NCBI GenBank assembly: GCA_030152225.1
Contig: JASLHL010000229.1
Span: forward strand, 1 to 43,182
DNA length: 43,182 bases
DNA from: Flavobacterium sp.
GTDB taxonomy: Bacteria > Bacteroidota > Bacteroidia > Flavobacteriales > Flavobacteriaceae
Direction of reading: 5' to 3'
Shown: positions 1-7,915 of the stretch, one piece after another
How positions within the stretch are numbered: the stretch's first letter is position 1
Layout of the letters: each line of letters starts with the position of its first letter
Notes under the pieces: generated by a model
Told to the model about the DNA's origin: nothing
What the model saw: only the letters and a program-made list of their open reading frames with translations
The model's database searches: none
Position numbers and translations under genes: made by a program

Positions 1-1
1 C

Positions 2-208
2 ATTATTATGGTGGAACGCGATACGCAAAAAGGAATTTTGATTGGACATAAAGGAGCTGCTTTGAAAAAGGTGGGTATTGCTGCCCGAATGGAAATGGAG
101 AAATTCTTTGCTAAAAAAGTACACCTTGAGCTTTTTGTGAAGGTAAATAAGGATTGGAGATCGAGCGATTATCAGTTGAAGCGTTTCGGATACAATCAAA
201 AAAAATAG
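2..208 (+). CDS. era: GTPase Era, C-terminal KH domain (5' truncated)
   Basis: This is the 3' end of a gene that begins outside the window; the frame is open to the window edge, so the ATG at 8 is probably internal. The visible residues form the end of a KH RNA-binding domain: the GxxG loop is seen as IGHKG, followed by an amphipathic helix (ARMEMEKFF) and the typical Era ending with VKVNKDWR and a final strand near the stop. Era is a membrane-associated GTPase that binds the 3' end of 16S rRNA during 30S maturation. The GTPase domain lies upstream and cannot be checked. The next gene, der, is also a ribosome-assembly GTPase and follows after 67 bases on the same strand, which supports the call. 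Confidence 0.9.
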   Translation: MIMVERDTQKGILIGHKGAALKKVGIAARMEMEKFFAKKVHLELFVKVNKDWRSSDYQLKRFGYNQKK

Positions 209-248
209 AGAAATTAAATAATAGCGTCAAAGTATTGCATTGAAGTAT

Positions 249-256
249 TAACTTTG
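249..256 (+). promoter_or_regulatory. Putative -7 promoter element (TAACTTTG) for der
   Basis: TAACTTTG matches the Bacteroidota -7 consensus TAnnTTTG and ends 19 bases before the der start codon. No clear TTG -33 element stands at the usual distance. Der may therefore have its own promoter as well as read-through from era. Confidence 0.4.
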
Positions 257-275
257 CGATATATTAAAATAGTTT

Positions 276-1589
276 ATGAGTAGTATAGTAGCCATAGTTG
301 GGAGACCAAACGTAGGAAAATCCACTTTCTTTAATCGATTGATTCAAAGGAGAGAGGCAATTGTAGATTCGGTTAGCGGGGTAACTCGTGATAGAAACTA
401 CGGCAAATCAGAATGGAACGGAAGAGAATTCTCTGTGATTGATACCGGAGGATACATCAAAGGTTCTGACGATGTTTTTGAAGAAGAAATCAGACGTCAA
501 GTTGCTTTGGCAATTGAAGAAGCAGATGTCATTATATTCGTTGTAGATGTAGAAGAGGGAATTACGCCCATGGATGCAGAAGTAGCGAAATTGTTGCACC
601 GTGAAACAAAACCAGTTTTTGTTGCGGTTAACAAGGTAGATAGTGGAAAGCGCATGGAAGATACCTATGAGTTTTACAATTTAGGATTAGGAGAAATCTA
701 TCCTATTGCTGGAATGAGTGGTAGTGGTACTGGAGATTTATTAGATGAGGTAATCAAAGTATTGCCAGAAGAAGAAGTAAGAGAAGAAAGCGAAGATGGA
801 GACTTGCCTCGTTTTGCTGTAGTAGGACGTCCTAATGCAGGTAAATCGAGCTTTATCAATGCACTTATTGGCGAAGATCGCTATATTGTTACGGATATCG
901 CTGGAACAACTAGAGATGCCATTGACACGCGTTTTACGCAGTTTGGATTCGACTTTAACCTCGTGGATACTGCAGGAATTCGCAGAAAAACGAAAGTAAA
1001 AGAAGATTTAGAATTTTATTCTGTTATGCGTTCGATTCGCGCAATTGAACACAGTGATGTTTGTATCTTGATGGTTGATGCCACAAGAGGATTTGAAGGG
1101 CAAGATCAAAATATTTTCTGGTTAGCAGAGAAAAATAGAAAAGGAATTGTTATTTTAGTAAATAAGTGGGACTTAATTGATAAGGATACACTAACGTCAA
1201 AACAATTTGAAGACAAAATTCGCGAAAGCATTGCTCCGTTTACGGATGTGCCTATTGTGTTTACATCTACAATAACCAAACAACGTCTATTAAAGGCTTT
1301 AGAAACTGCGGTGCAAGTGTATGAAAATAGAAAGAATCGCATTTCAACTTCCAAATTTAATGAAACGATGTTGCCAATTATTGAACATACTCCTCCGCCA
1401 GCAATTAAAGGAAAGTATATCAAGATTAAATATTGTATGCAATTGCCAACGCCATCGCCTCAATTTGTGTTTTTTGCTAACTTACCTCAATATATCAAAG
1501 ATCCATATCGCCGATTTGTTGAGAATAAATTACGCGAGATTTACGACTTTAGTGGCGTGCCTATCGATATCTATTTTAGACAAAAATAA
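276..1589 (+). CDS. der: Ribosome biogenesis GTPase Der (EngA)
   Basis: Der is a double-GTPase protein needed for 50S subunit assembly. At 437 residues it has the family's usual length. The first G domain shows the P-loop GRPNVGKS at residues 9-16, DTGG at 56-59 and NKVD at 119-122. The second shows GRPNAGKS at 184-191, DTAGIRRK from 231 and NKWD at 296-299. The C-terminal KH-like domain starts near residue 350. The acidic linker at about 164-177 between the two G domains is typical. The gene follows era on the same strand. A strong intrinsic terminator begins 21 bases after the stop codon. The start ATG at 276 fits the family N-terminus, with the P-loop about 8 residues in. Confidence 0.97.
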   Translation: MSSIVAIVGRPNVGKSTFFNRLIQRREAIVDSVSGVTRDRNYGKSEWNGREFSVIDTGGYIKGSDDVFEEEIRRQVALAIEEADVIIFVVDVEEGITPMDAEVAKLLHRETKPVFVAVNKVDSGKRMEDTYEFYNLGLGEIYPIAGMSGSGTGDLLDEVIKVLPEEEVREESEDGDLPRFAVVGRPNAGKSSFINALIGEDRYIVTDIAGTTRDAIDTRFTQFGFDFNLVDTAGIRRKTKVKEDLEFYSVMRSIRAIEHSDVCILMVDATRGFEGQDQNIFWLAEKNRKGIVILVNKWDLIDKDTLTSKQFEDKIRESIAPFTDVPIVFTSTITKQRLLKALETAVQVYENRKNRISTSKFNETMLPIIEHTPPPAIKGKYIKIKYCMQLPTPSPQFVFFANLPQYIKDPYRRFVENKLREIYDFSGVPIDIYFRQK

Positions 1590-1610
1590 TTGTAATTATA
1601 CTAAAATATA

Positions 1611-1644
1611 CGGTCTTTGTTTGGGAGAACAAAGACCGTTTTTT
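1611..1644 (+). terminator. Intrinsic terminator of der
   Basis: A 10-bp perfect stem pairs CGGTCTTTGT (1611-1620) with ACAAAGACCG (1629-1638) around an 8-base loop and is followed by six T. Its T-tract ends only six bases before the start codon of the next gene. Confidence 0.85.
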
Positions 1645-1650
1645 ATTGCT

Positions 1651-4404
1651 ATGAAAAAAATAATAGGCATACTATTTATGCTAATTACTTCGGTTGTATT
1701 TGGTCAATCAACCGTTAGTATTCGAGGACAATTAACCGATTCTGTTAAAAATCCGCTCGAAGCGGTAACGGTCTATGTAGTCAAAGAAAAAGATAATTCA
1801 GTGTTGGAGTACAGCATGTCGAATGCGGAGGGAAACTTTGACTTAAAAGTAAAGATGCCCGAAGAAAAAGTGCTGTTTAAAGCCAGTATGGTTGGATTTA
1901 AACCCTATGCTCAAGCTTTAGAACCAACGAAAGAAAGCACCTATGATTTAGGAAGGATTCAATTGCAAGAACTCATTACTAGCTTGGATGAATTGGTTAT
2001 TCAAGCTGATACTCCCCCTATTCGAGTAAAGAGGGATACGCTCGAATTTAATGCGTCTTCTTTTTCAGTACGCCCAGATGCAAATTTGGAGCAGTTGCTC
2101 AAACAATTGCCAGGATTTCAGATGGATGAAAATAAGAAAATCACCATCAACGGTAAAGAAGTGAATGAAATCTTAGTCAATGGGAAGCCTTTTTTTGGTG
2201 AAGATGGCAAAATTGCTTTAGAAAATCTTCCTGCCGAAATTATCAATAAGGTGCAAGTGACTGATAAGAAAACTAAAAAAGAAAAATTTACAGGTGAACG
2301 AGCAAAATCAGATACTGCAAGTATAAATATTACCATTGACGAGGAGAATAATAGAGGATATTTTGGAAAAATAACAGGAGGCTATGGATCTGACGAACGG
2401 TATGAAGGAAGCTTGTTTTTCAATACTTTTTTTGATAAAACCCAATTGAATGTTATCGGCTCTGCTAACAATATCAATGCAATGGGCTTCTCTATGGATG
2501 AGGTGTTTGACAATATGCGCATGGGGAAAAGTTCAGGAGGAATTACAGAATCGAGAATGCTAGGACTTAACTTTGTACAAGATCTCTCGACTAAATTGAA
2601 GGTAAATGGTAGTTATAACTATAATTTTTCTGACAACGAAAGTAAAAATCGATCTACAATCACGCAGTTTTTACCTTCGGGCGAGTTTACAACTAATGCG
2701 GAATCAGGATCTACAAGTGATTCTGAGGGACATTCAGCCAATGTGTCAATTGATTATATTGGAGAAAAAGACTCCTTTTATATTATGCCAAATTTTCAAA
2801 CGAATTACTCAAGCTCGAGTACGAATTCAATGGATCAGGCGCTCAATAACTCAGGCGAGCTACTCAATGATAGTCAATCTGAGGCAATAAGTAAAGGAGA
2901 GAGCAATAGCTTTTCAAACGCCATGCGCTATATGAGAAAGTTAAAAAGAGATCGCCAATTCTTTACCGTAGAATTTTTGAACTCCAATGGTGTTAATACA
3001 AGTGATATTTTGCAAGAATCCACAACAAATTTTTATCAAACGGAACAAAAAGAGGATATTCGACGTCAATACCAGCAACAGAATAATTCTACCGATTCTT
3101 ATACTTTCTCCTTGGAGTATAGTCAACCTGTAACTGATTCACTTATCCTGTTAATCGGTAATCGATGGGATAGAAATCAAACCATTACAGACGCTAAAGT
3201 ATTCGATTACAACGAATCGACACAGGGGTATACGGATTTGAATACGCTACAAACCAATCGCTACTTGACGGTGCAAACCACAATCGCTCCTTACGTGGGA
3301 TTTAATTTCACGCACAAGAAGTTCAATGCTGATTTTAATACATCAACACAAATTGTAAAAAATAGCGTAGAAGCCCTGTATAATAGTCAAAATTATGCCT
3401 TAGACAAGAAGTATATTGACCCCAATATTCGACTGAATTTGCGTTATTTGTTGTCGAAGGGTAATTTCTTTTTATTTATGTATAACTATGATGTGACCTA
3501 CCAACGCGCAACGGAACTTTTGGATATTGTAGACATTAGTAATCCCTTACACACTTTTGTAGGAAATCCCGATTTACGTCCAACAGGAAATCACTCCTTT
3601 AATGCGAGTTATCGATCGTATAATTTTCAAACCCGTTCGGGTTATTCGTTTTATGGAAATGTCAATATTTTGAATAATAGTATTGTAAATGCTATTGATT
3701 ATGACGAAGATCGCAAGAGTATTTCTACGTATAAGAACGTATCAGGGGCTTATAGTTGGTCATTGAATGGAGCGTGGTACCGATCAGCGAAATGGGATGA
3801 ACTTTCCTTGCGCTATGGAATTAATTTACGTTATAATCAAAGTGTGAGTAAAGGCTATATCGATGGAGTAACTTATGATGCCCTATCCAATAGTTTGAGT
3901 CCGCGTGTATATGCGAGTTTGGATTATGGGGAGTTACTTCGAATTTCGCCTTCTTATAATTACAATACCAATTGGTCGAGTTATAAGAATTTTAATATTG
4001 ATCGCGCGAGTAATTATACACATAATGCTGCTTTGGAAACTATTTTATATTGGCCGAATAAATTTACGTTCGGAAATGATTTCAGTTATACCTATAATTC
4101 GCAAATTGCCAGTGGGTATAATCGCGATTTCTATATGTGGAACATGAGTTTAGCCTATGAGTTTTTTGGAGATCGATTCAAAGCTAAGGTAAAAGTATAT
4201 GATGTATTGAATCAGAATACCAGTTCAAGAAGAACGATTGACGCAACGTCAATTGTCGATTCAGAGAGTTTGGTTCTAAAGCGCTATGTGATGTTTTCAT
4301 TAACGTATAGTCTAAAGGCTTTTGGCGGAAAAGAAACGAGAGCAAATAGAGGAAATTATGGTAATGGAAGGAGTTATCGAGGCAGTATGATGCGTACAAG
4401 ATAG
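1651..4404 (+). CDS. TonB-receptor-like outer-membrane beta-barrel protein
   Basis: 917 residues from the chosen ATG at 1651. The frame is open back to 1321, but that stretch lies inside der and encodes nothing signal-like. Starting at 1651 gives a clean signal peptide (residues 1 to about 19, ending VVFGQ). It is followed by a carboxypeptidase-regulatory-like beta-sandwich (about 22-105, with GQLTDSVKNPLEAVTVYV and NAEGNFDLKV). A plug-like domain follows (about 125-225, including LEQLLKQLPGFQ and NGKPFFG). The rest is a long barrel rich in alternating aromatic and polar residues. This matches the Bacteroidota outer membrane beta-barrel family related to TonB-dependent receptors (the OMP_b-brl_3 type). 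The transported ligand is unknown. No SusD-like partner lies beside it. The start codon sits immediately after the der terminator, so how it is transcribed is an open question. Confidence 0.85.
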   Translation: MKKIIGILFMLITSVVFGQSTVSIRGQLTDSVKNPLEAVTVYVVKEKDNSVLEYSMSNAEGNFDLKVKMPEEKVLFKASMVGFKPYAQALEPTKESTYDLGRIQLQELITSLDELVIQADTPPIRVKRDTLEFNASSFSVRPDANLEQLLKQLPGFQMDENKKITINGKEVNEILVNGKPFFGEDGKIALENLPAEIINKVQVTDKKTKKEKFTGERAKSDTASINITIDEENNRGYFGKITGGYGSDERYEGSLFFNTFFDKTQLNVIGSANNINAMGFSMDEVFDNMRMGKSSGGITESRMLGLNFVQDLSTKLKVNGSYNYNFSDNESKNRSTITQFLPSGEFTTNAESGSTSDSEGHSANVSIDYIGEKDSFYIMPNFQTNYSSSSTNSMDQALNNSGELLNDSQSEAISKGESNSFSNAMRYMRKLKRDRQFFTVEFLNSNGVNTSDILQESTTNFYQTEQKEDIRRQYQQQNNSTDSYTFSLEYSQPVTDSLILLIGNRWDRNQTITDAKVFDYNESTQGYTDLNTLQTNRYLTVQTTIAPYVGFNFTHKKFNADFNTSTQIVKNSVEALYNSQNYALDKKYIDPNIRLNLRYLLSKGNFFLFMYNYDVTYQRATELLDIVDISNPLHTFVGNPDLRPTGNHSFNASYRSYNFQTRSGYSFYGNVNILNNSIVNAIDYDEDRKSISTYKNVSGAYSWSLNGAWYRSAKWDELSLRYGINLRYNQSVSKGYIDGVTYDALSNSLSPRVYASLDYGELLRISPSYNYNTNWSSYKNFNIDRASNYTHNAALETILYWPNKFTFGNDFSYTYNSQIASGYNRDFYMWNMSLAYEFFGDRFKAKVKVYDVLNQNTSSRRTIDATSIVDSESLVLKRYVMFSLTYSLKAFGGKETRANRGNYGNGRSYRGSMMRTR

Positions 4405-4469
4405 CTCTAAATAGGGGTATTATGTTGTTATACCCATGAAACCAGGTTAAGAGGACGGTTAAAAAACAG

Positions 4470-4500
4470 AGAGGGGGATCCCAAAAGATCCCCCTCTTTA
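4470..4500. terminator. Bidirectional intrinsic terminator between convergent genes
   Basis: An 11-bp perfect stem pairs AGAGGGGGATC (4470-4480) with GATCCCCCTCT (4487-4497) around the loop CCAAAA. On the minus strand it is followed by a run of six T (complement of 4461-4466) after three bases. On the plus strand only a short T stretch follows. It best serves the minus-strand operon and may also stop the outer-membrane gene upstream. Confidence 0.8.
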
Positions 4501-4510
4501 TATGTATCAG

Positions 4511-5338
4511 TTACCAACTTCCACTTGATCCCCCTCCTGAGAAACCTCCACCTCCGAAGCCGCCGCCAAAACCGCCGCCACCGAAGCTTCCACCTCCTCC
4601 AAAGCCACCTCCACCGGAGCTTCTTCCTAGGTTGCTGAGAATTACCATGCTGGTTAAATCATCTAAGAAACCGCGTTGACCTGAATGGCCACCTGGGCCT
4701 CTGCCTCCGTTGTTATTTTTGTTTTTAAATAGGATCATTCCTATGATCAGGGCAACGATAGCAAATACACAAAGTAGCCCTCCAAGCTCGTTATCACCAT
4801 CCATACGAGCATCTTTATCTGCTTGATAGGTTCCTGCGAGCATCTCCATAATCCCTGTGACTCCCTCATTTAATCCTGCGTAATAATCGCCTTTCTTGAA
4901 TTCGGGAATAATTCGATTTCGAATTAATTCTCCGCCTTGTCCCGCCGTAATTTGAACTTCTGCGCCATAACCAGGATAGATACCAATCTGTCTTTCTTGA
5001 GCAGCTAAGAGGATAAGTACCCCATTGCCTTTGTCTTTCTGGCCAATCCCCCACGTTTGTCCCCACTTAGGTCCTAAAATACCAATACTCTCTCCTTGTA
5101 AAGAAGGGATGGTAATCACAACAATCTGCGTTGACGTTTCTTTGCTGTACGCGATCAGTCTTTGTTCTAAAGCCTGATTCTGTTGACTACTCAGTATTTG
5201 AGCATAGTCATACACCGAAGTTTGCTGTGCTTTTGAAGGAATAGGCGGAATATCAAATTGGGCATAATTGACTTGCGAACAGAGGAAAATGAAAGCAAAT
5301 ACAACAAATGATATGACTTTGTTTCTTCGTTTTTGCAT
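4511..5338 (-). CDS. TPM-domain protein with signal peptide and Gly-rich tail (YgcG-like)
   Basis: 275 residues. An N-terminal signal sequence (residues 1 to about 26, ending NYAQ) is followed by a TPM domain at about 40-170. The domain includes VYDYAQILSSQQNQALEQRL, the strand TQIVVITIPSL, and GNGVLILLAAQERQIGIYPGYG. A transmembrane helix follows near 187-207. The last 40 residues are mostly glycine, serine and phenylalanine. This is the architecture of YgcG-type TPM proteins, usually found with LemA. The biochemical role of bacterial members is poorly defined; a plant TPM protein has phosphatase activity and works in photosystem repair, which need not apply here. It is the last gene of the operon, 8 bases after the shorter TPM gene, and is followed by a terminator. 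Confidence 0.85.
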   Translation of the reverse strand: MQKRRNKVISFVVFAFIFLCSQVNYAQFDIPPIPSKAQQTSVYDYAQILSSQQNQALEQRLIAYSKETSTQIVVITIPSLQGESIGILGPKWGQTWGIGQKDKGNGVLILLAAQERQIGIYPGYGAEVQITAGQGGELIRNRIIPEFKKGDYYAGLNEGVTGIMEMLAGTYQADKDARMDGDNELGGLLCVFAIVALIIGMILFKNKNNNGGRGPGGHSGQRGFLDDLTSMVILSNLGRSSGGGGFGGGGSFGGGGFGGGFGGGGFSGGGSSGSW

Positions 5339-5346
5339 GTTTTTTA

Positions 5347-5787
5347 TTAAGCTTTTGATATTTCGTTGGATAGTTCATTGTCGTTTTCTCCCGTCGAGGG
5401 AAAGTAGATTTTCAATTGACTACCTGCTTTGAGTATACCGTAAATTAATCCTTGTTTATACAATCCTTGCTTGAAGTGATTGATTACAAGTTCTTTTGTG
5501 CCTTCCCAAAAATTTTCTTTTTGTACGCGTTGATCAATCCCCTTGTCTCCCAGAATAACAAAAGCCTTAGACGTTAGACAAATGTAAAATAAAACGCCAT
5601 TCGCATGGGAAGTTTTATCCATCTCCAGTTCAAAAAACACCTCTTGTGCTCTCGCATAGGGCTCTTTTTTCGAAGTCATTTCAATGTGAACTCGAATTTC
5701 GCCTGTTGTGTTTTTCTCGGCTTGGGTGATGGCTTCTATCACTTCTTGTTCATCCGATGGACTTAAAAATTGATGAATAGGTTGCAT
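5347..5787 (-). CDS. Short TPM-domain protein
   Basis: 146 residues, almost all of it one TPM domain: SDEQEVIEAITQAEKNTTGE, then IRVHIEMTS, then GVLFYICLTSKAFVILGDKG, then the C-terminal helices. There is no signal peptide or membrane helix, so it is predicted to be cytoplasmic, unlike the longer TPM protein 8 bases downstream. It begins 6 bases after lemA. LemA followed by one long and one short TPM gene is a common set in Bacteroidota, which supports a joint envelope function. The biochemical activity is unknown. Confidence 0.85.
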   Translation of the reverse strand: MQPIHQFLSPSDEQEVIEAITQAEKNTTGEIRVHIEMTSKKEPYARAQEVFFELEMDKTSHANGVLFYICLTSKAFVILGDKGIDQRVQKENFWEGTKELVINHFKQGLYKQGLIYGILKAGSQLKIYFPSTGENDNELSNEISKA

Positions 5788-5793
5788 AGCGAA

Positions 5794-6378
5794 TTAGAAT
5801 TTTACTTTTGGCGCGCTTTCAGCTCCTGCTTCTGCTTTAAAGAATGGCTTTTCAGGGTAGCCACTTAAGAAAAATTTATTCGGTATTTTTAATACATATC
5901 CATTGTATACTTGTACCGTTTCGTTGAAACGACTGCGTTGTGTAAATATTTGATTTTCTGTACTCGCTAATTCATCTTGTAATTTCAAGAAGTTTTGATT
6001 TGCTTTTAAGTCAGGGTATTTTTCAACAGTCACTAATAAACGACCTAAAGCACTCGATACGCCCGATTGTGTTTGTTGGAAGTTTGCCAATTGTGCTTCT
6101 GTCATATTGGTAGGGTCAATACTAACTGAAGTTGCTTTTGCTCTTGCGTTCACTACAGCTTCTAAGGTAGATTTTTCAAAATCAGCAGCCCCTTTAACCG
6201 TTTCAACTAAGTTTCCGATTAGATCATTTCTTCTTTGATACGCTCCTTCGACATCAGCCCATGATTTATCTACGGCTTGTTTGTGTCCTAAAGCTGTGTT
6301 TTGGTAATTCATGGATAATAAGAAGTACCCGCCGATTAGTACCACTACGATGAGGATAATAGGTAAGATTTTTTTCAT
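5794..6378 (-). CDS. lemA: LemA family protein
   Basis: 194 residues. A single N-terminal membrane helix (about residues 4-23) leaves a mainly helical domain outside the cytoplasm. The family signature is clear: VDKSWADVEGAYQRRNDLIG near residue 40, NLVETVKG, a region around LGRLLVTVEKYPDLKANQNF, then LQDELASTENQI and RSRFNETVQVYN. The length is typical. LemA proteins are membrane-anchored helical proteins of uncertain function. The gene lies 13 bases after the MerR-type regulator and 6 bases before the first TPM gene, so it is probably co-transcribed with both. Confidence 0.93.
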   Translation of the reverse strand: MKKILPIILIVVVLIGGYFLLSMNYQNTALGHKQAVDKSWADVEGAYQRRNDLIGNLVETVKGAADFEKSTLEAVVNARAKATSVSIDPTNMTEAQLANFQQTQSGVSSALGRLLVTVEKYPDLKANQNFLKLQDELASTENQIFTQRSRFNETVQVYNGYVLKIPNKFFLSGYPEKPFFKAEAGAESAPKVKF

Positions 6379-6391
6379 GTTCTTGTTTGTT

Positions 6392-6721
6392 TTAGAGTTC
6401 GTTTTTTATACTTATTAATGTTTCTTTGATGTATTCCAATCGCTTGATGATTTCTAAATTATCAACGGCTTCCGTTGGTTTTAATTTTAGTTGTTCTTTT
6501 GCACCGTCCAAGGTAAAGCCTCGCTCTTTTACTAGGTGGTAAATGAGTTCAAAATTTTTGACGTCTTGTTGGGAGAACATTCGATTGCCTTTGGCGTTTT
6601 TTTTGGGTTTAATGATATCGAATTCCTTTTCCCAAAACCGGATTAAAGAAGTATTGACATCAAAAGCTTTTGCTAATTCGCCAATGCTGTAATATCGTTT
6701 CTCAGGTAAATTAACTTTCAT
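6392..6721 (-). CDS. MerR-type helix-turn-helix regulator
   Basis: 109 residues. The N-terminal 70 residues form a MerR-type winged helix: YYSIGELAKAFDVNTSLIRF, WEKEFDIIKPKKN, then GNRMFSQQDVKNFELIYHLV. The C-terminus is a short helix (EIIKRLEYIKETLISIKNEL) suited to dimerisation. There is no metal-binding cysteine set and no effector domain, so it is not a classical metal sensor. Its start codon overlaps the stop codon of the M23 peptidase gene as TAATG, which predicts translational coupling. It may regulate its own operon or another one; the sequence does not say. Small MerR proteins of this kind are common beside M23 peptidases in this family. Confidence 0.85.
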   Translation of the reverse strand: MKVNLPEKRYYSIGELAKAFDVNTSLIRFWEKEFDIIKPKKNAKGNRMFSQQDVKNFELIYHLVKERGFTLDGAKEQLKLKPTEAVDNLEIIKRLEYIKETLISIKNEL

Positions 6722-7698
6722 TAGTCTAGGGATTGATTTTCGTGGTTTGCTTCTTGTAACAACAACTCAAATTCTTTGGCTGAAATATCGCCATAGTAAT
6801 AGTTTAACGGATTCACAGGGTTACCTTTGTAATGCACTTCATAGTGGAGGTGAGGACCAGAACTACGTCCTGTACTCCCTGCATAACCGATAATATCTCC
6901 TCTTTTTACAGTTTGTCCTTGTGTAACGTTGTATTTGCTTAAGTGGGCATAACGCGTTTGGTATCCATATCCATGTTCCACTTCGATCAAATTACCATAA
7001 CCAGAGAGCTGATTATTAGCACGGGTCACACGTCCATCTCCTGTGGCATAAATAGGCGTTCCAATATTAACGGAAAAATCCATTCCAGCGTGAAATTTTT
7101 TAATTTTCGTAAAAGGGTCACTTCGGTATCCATAGCCAGAAGCCATGTGTTTTAAACTTTCATTTTTTACAGGTTGAATGGCCGGAATCGCCGCTAACAG
7201 CTTTTCCTTTCCTTTCGCTAAGTTGATGATATCATCTAATGAGCGCGATTGAATAGCCGTTTGCTTAGCAATAACATCTACTTTTTCTGTAGTAAGTCGT
7301 AAGAGCTTGTCATTTTGTAAGTTTTTAAACTCTTTGTAGCGATTTAAACCACCCAGCCCTGATCGGCGCTGTTCTTCTGGAATAGGTGCTGTGTTGAAAT
7401 AGGCCCTGTAAATTTCATTATCTCGAACTTCTAATTCATCTAAAACTTCTGCAATAAGATCAATCTTTTTATTTAATAAGGTATAGTTGGTCTTAAATTC
7501 AGCAACTTCTCTTTCGAGCATTTTTTCTTTAGGCGTTGCTAAAATATTGGCGTTAATCAATACAAATAAGCCAAGCAATCCAAATGCTGCAGCGGATAGT
7601 ATGAATAGCAATATGTTTACGATTCGCTTCGAAGATTTTGGACGTATTCTGTGAAACGCTAACTTTTCAGAATCGTAATAATATTTTACCTTAGCCAT
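6721..7698 (-). CDS. M23 family (LytM-type) peptidoglycan endopeptidase, membrane anchored
   Basis: 325 residues. A basic N-terminus is followed by one membrane helix (about 27-50), a helical linker (about 55-165) probably forming a coiled coil, and a C-terminal M23 domain (about 185-305). The zinc ligands expected of active LytM enzymes are present: H203 and D207 in HAGMD, and H285 in GPHLHYE. The catalytic H252 (RYAH) and H283 are also present. It is therefore predicted to be an active endopeptidase that cuts peptide cross-links in peptidoglycan on the periplasmic side. It is the first gene of a minus-strand operon with the MerR regulator, lemA and two TPM genes. It is divergent from alaS across 217 bases. 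Confidence 0.93.
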   Translation of the reverse strand: MAKVKYYYDSEKLAFHRIRPKSSKRIVNILLFILSAAAFGLLGLFVLINANILATPKEKMLEREVAEFKTNYTLLNKKIDLIAEVLDELEVRDNEIYRAYFNTAPIPEEQRRSGLGGLNRYKEFKNLQNDKLLRLTTEKVDVIAKQTAIQSRSLDDIINLAKGKEKLLAAIPAIQPVKNESLKHMASGYGYRSDPFTKIKKFHAGMDFSVNIGTPIYATGDGRVTRANNQLSGYGNLIEVEHGYGYQTRYAHLSKYNVTQGQTVKRGDIIGYAGSTGRSSGPHLHYEVHYKGNPVNPLNYYYGDISAKEFELLLQEANHENQSLD

Positions 7699-7915
7699 AA
7701 TTTAAAAAACACTATTTTTGCAATAATTTTGTGAACACCTTGGATCGATTAAAAAAGGCATTGAACAACAAATTTAAACAATGTTTTGGTTTAATGGAGG
7801 ATTAGATAACAAATGGAAATAAAAAATTAACACATTTTGTTGGTCTATGCGGGTTTACACGAAATAATTAGCAAGTAAATCAAATGTTTGATAGAAAATA
7901 TTAGTTTCCGAAAAT

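Noticed and set aside
1321..1650. A 110-residue upstream extension of the outer-membrane protein frame
   Set aside because: It overlaps der in another frame, and the extension would hide the signal peptide that starts at 1651.
4511..4640. Repeated GGTGGCGG-like DNA as a repeat array
   Set aside because: It is simply the coding sequence of the Gly-rich tail of the TPM protein, with no regular unit.
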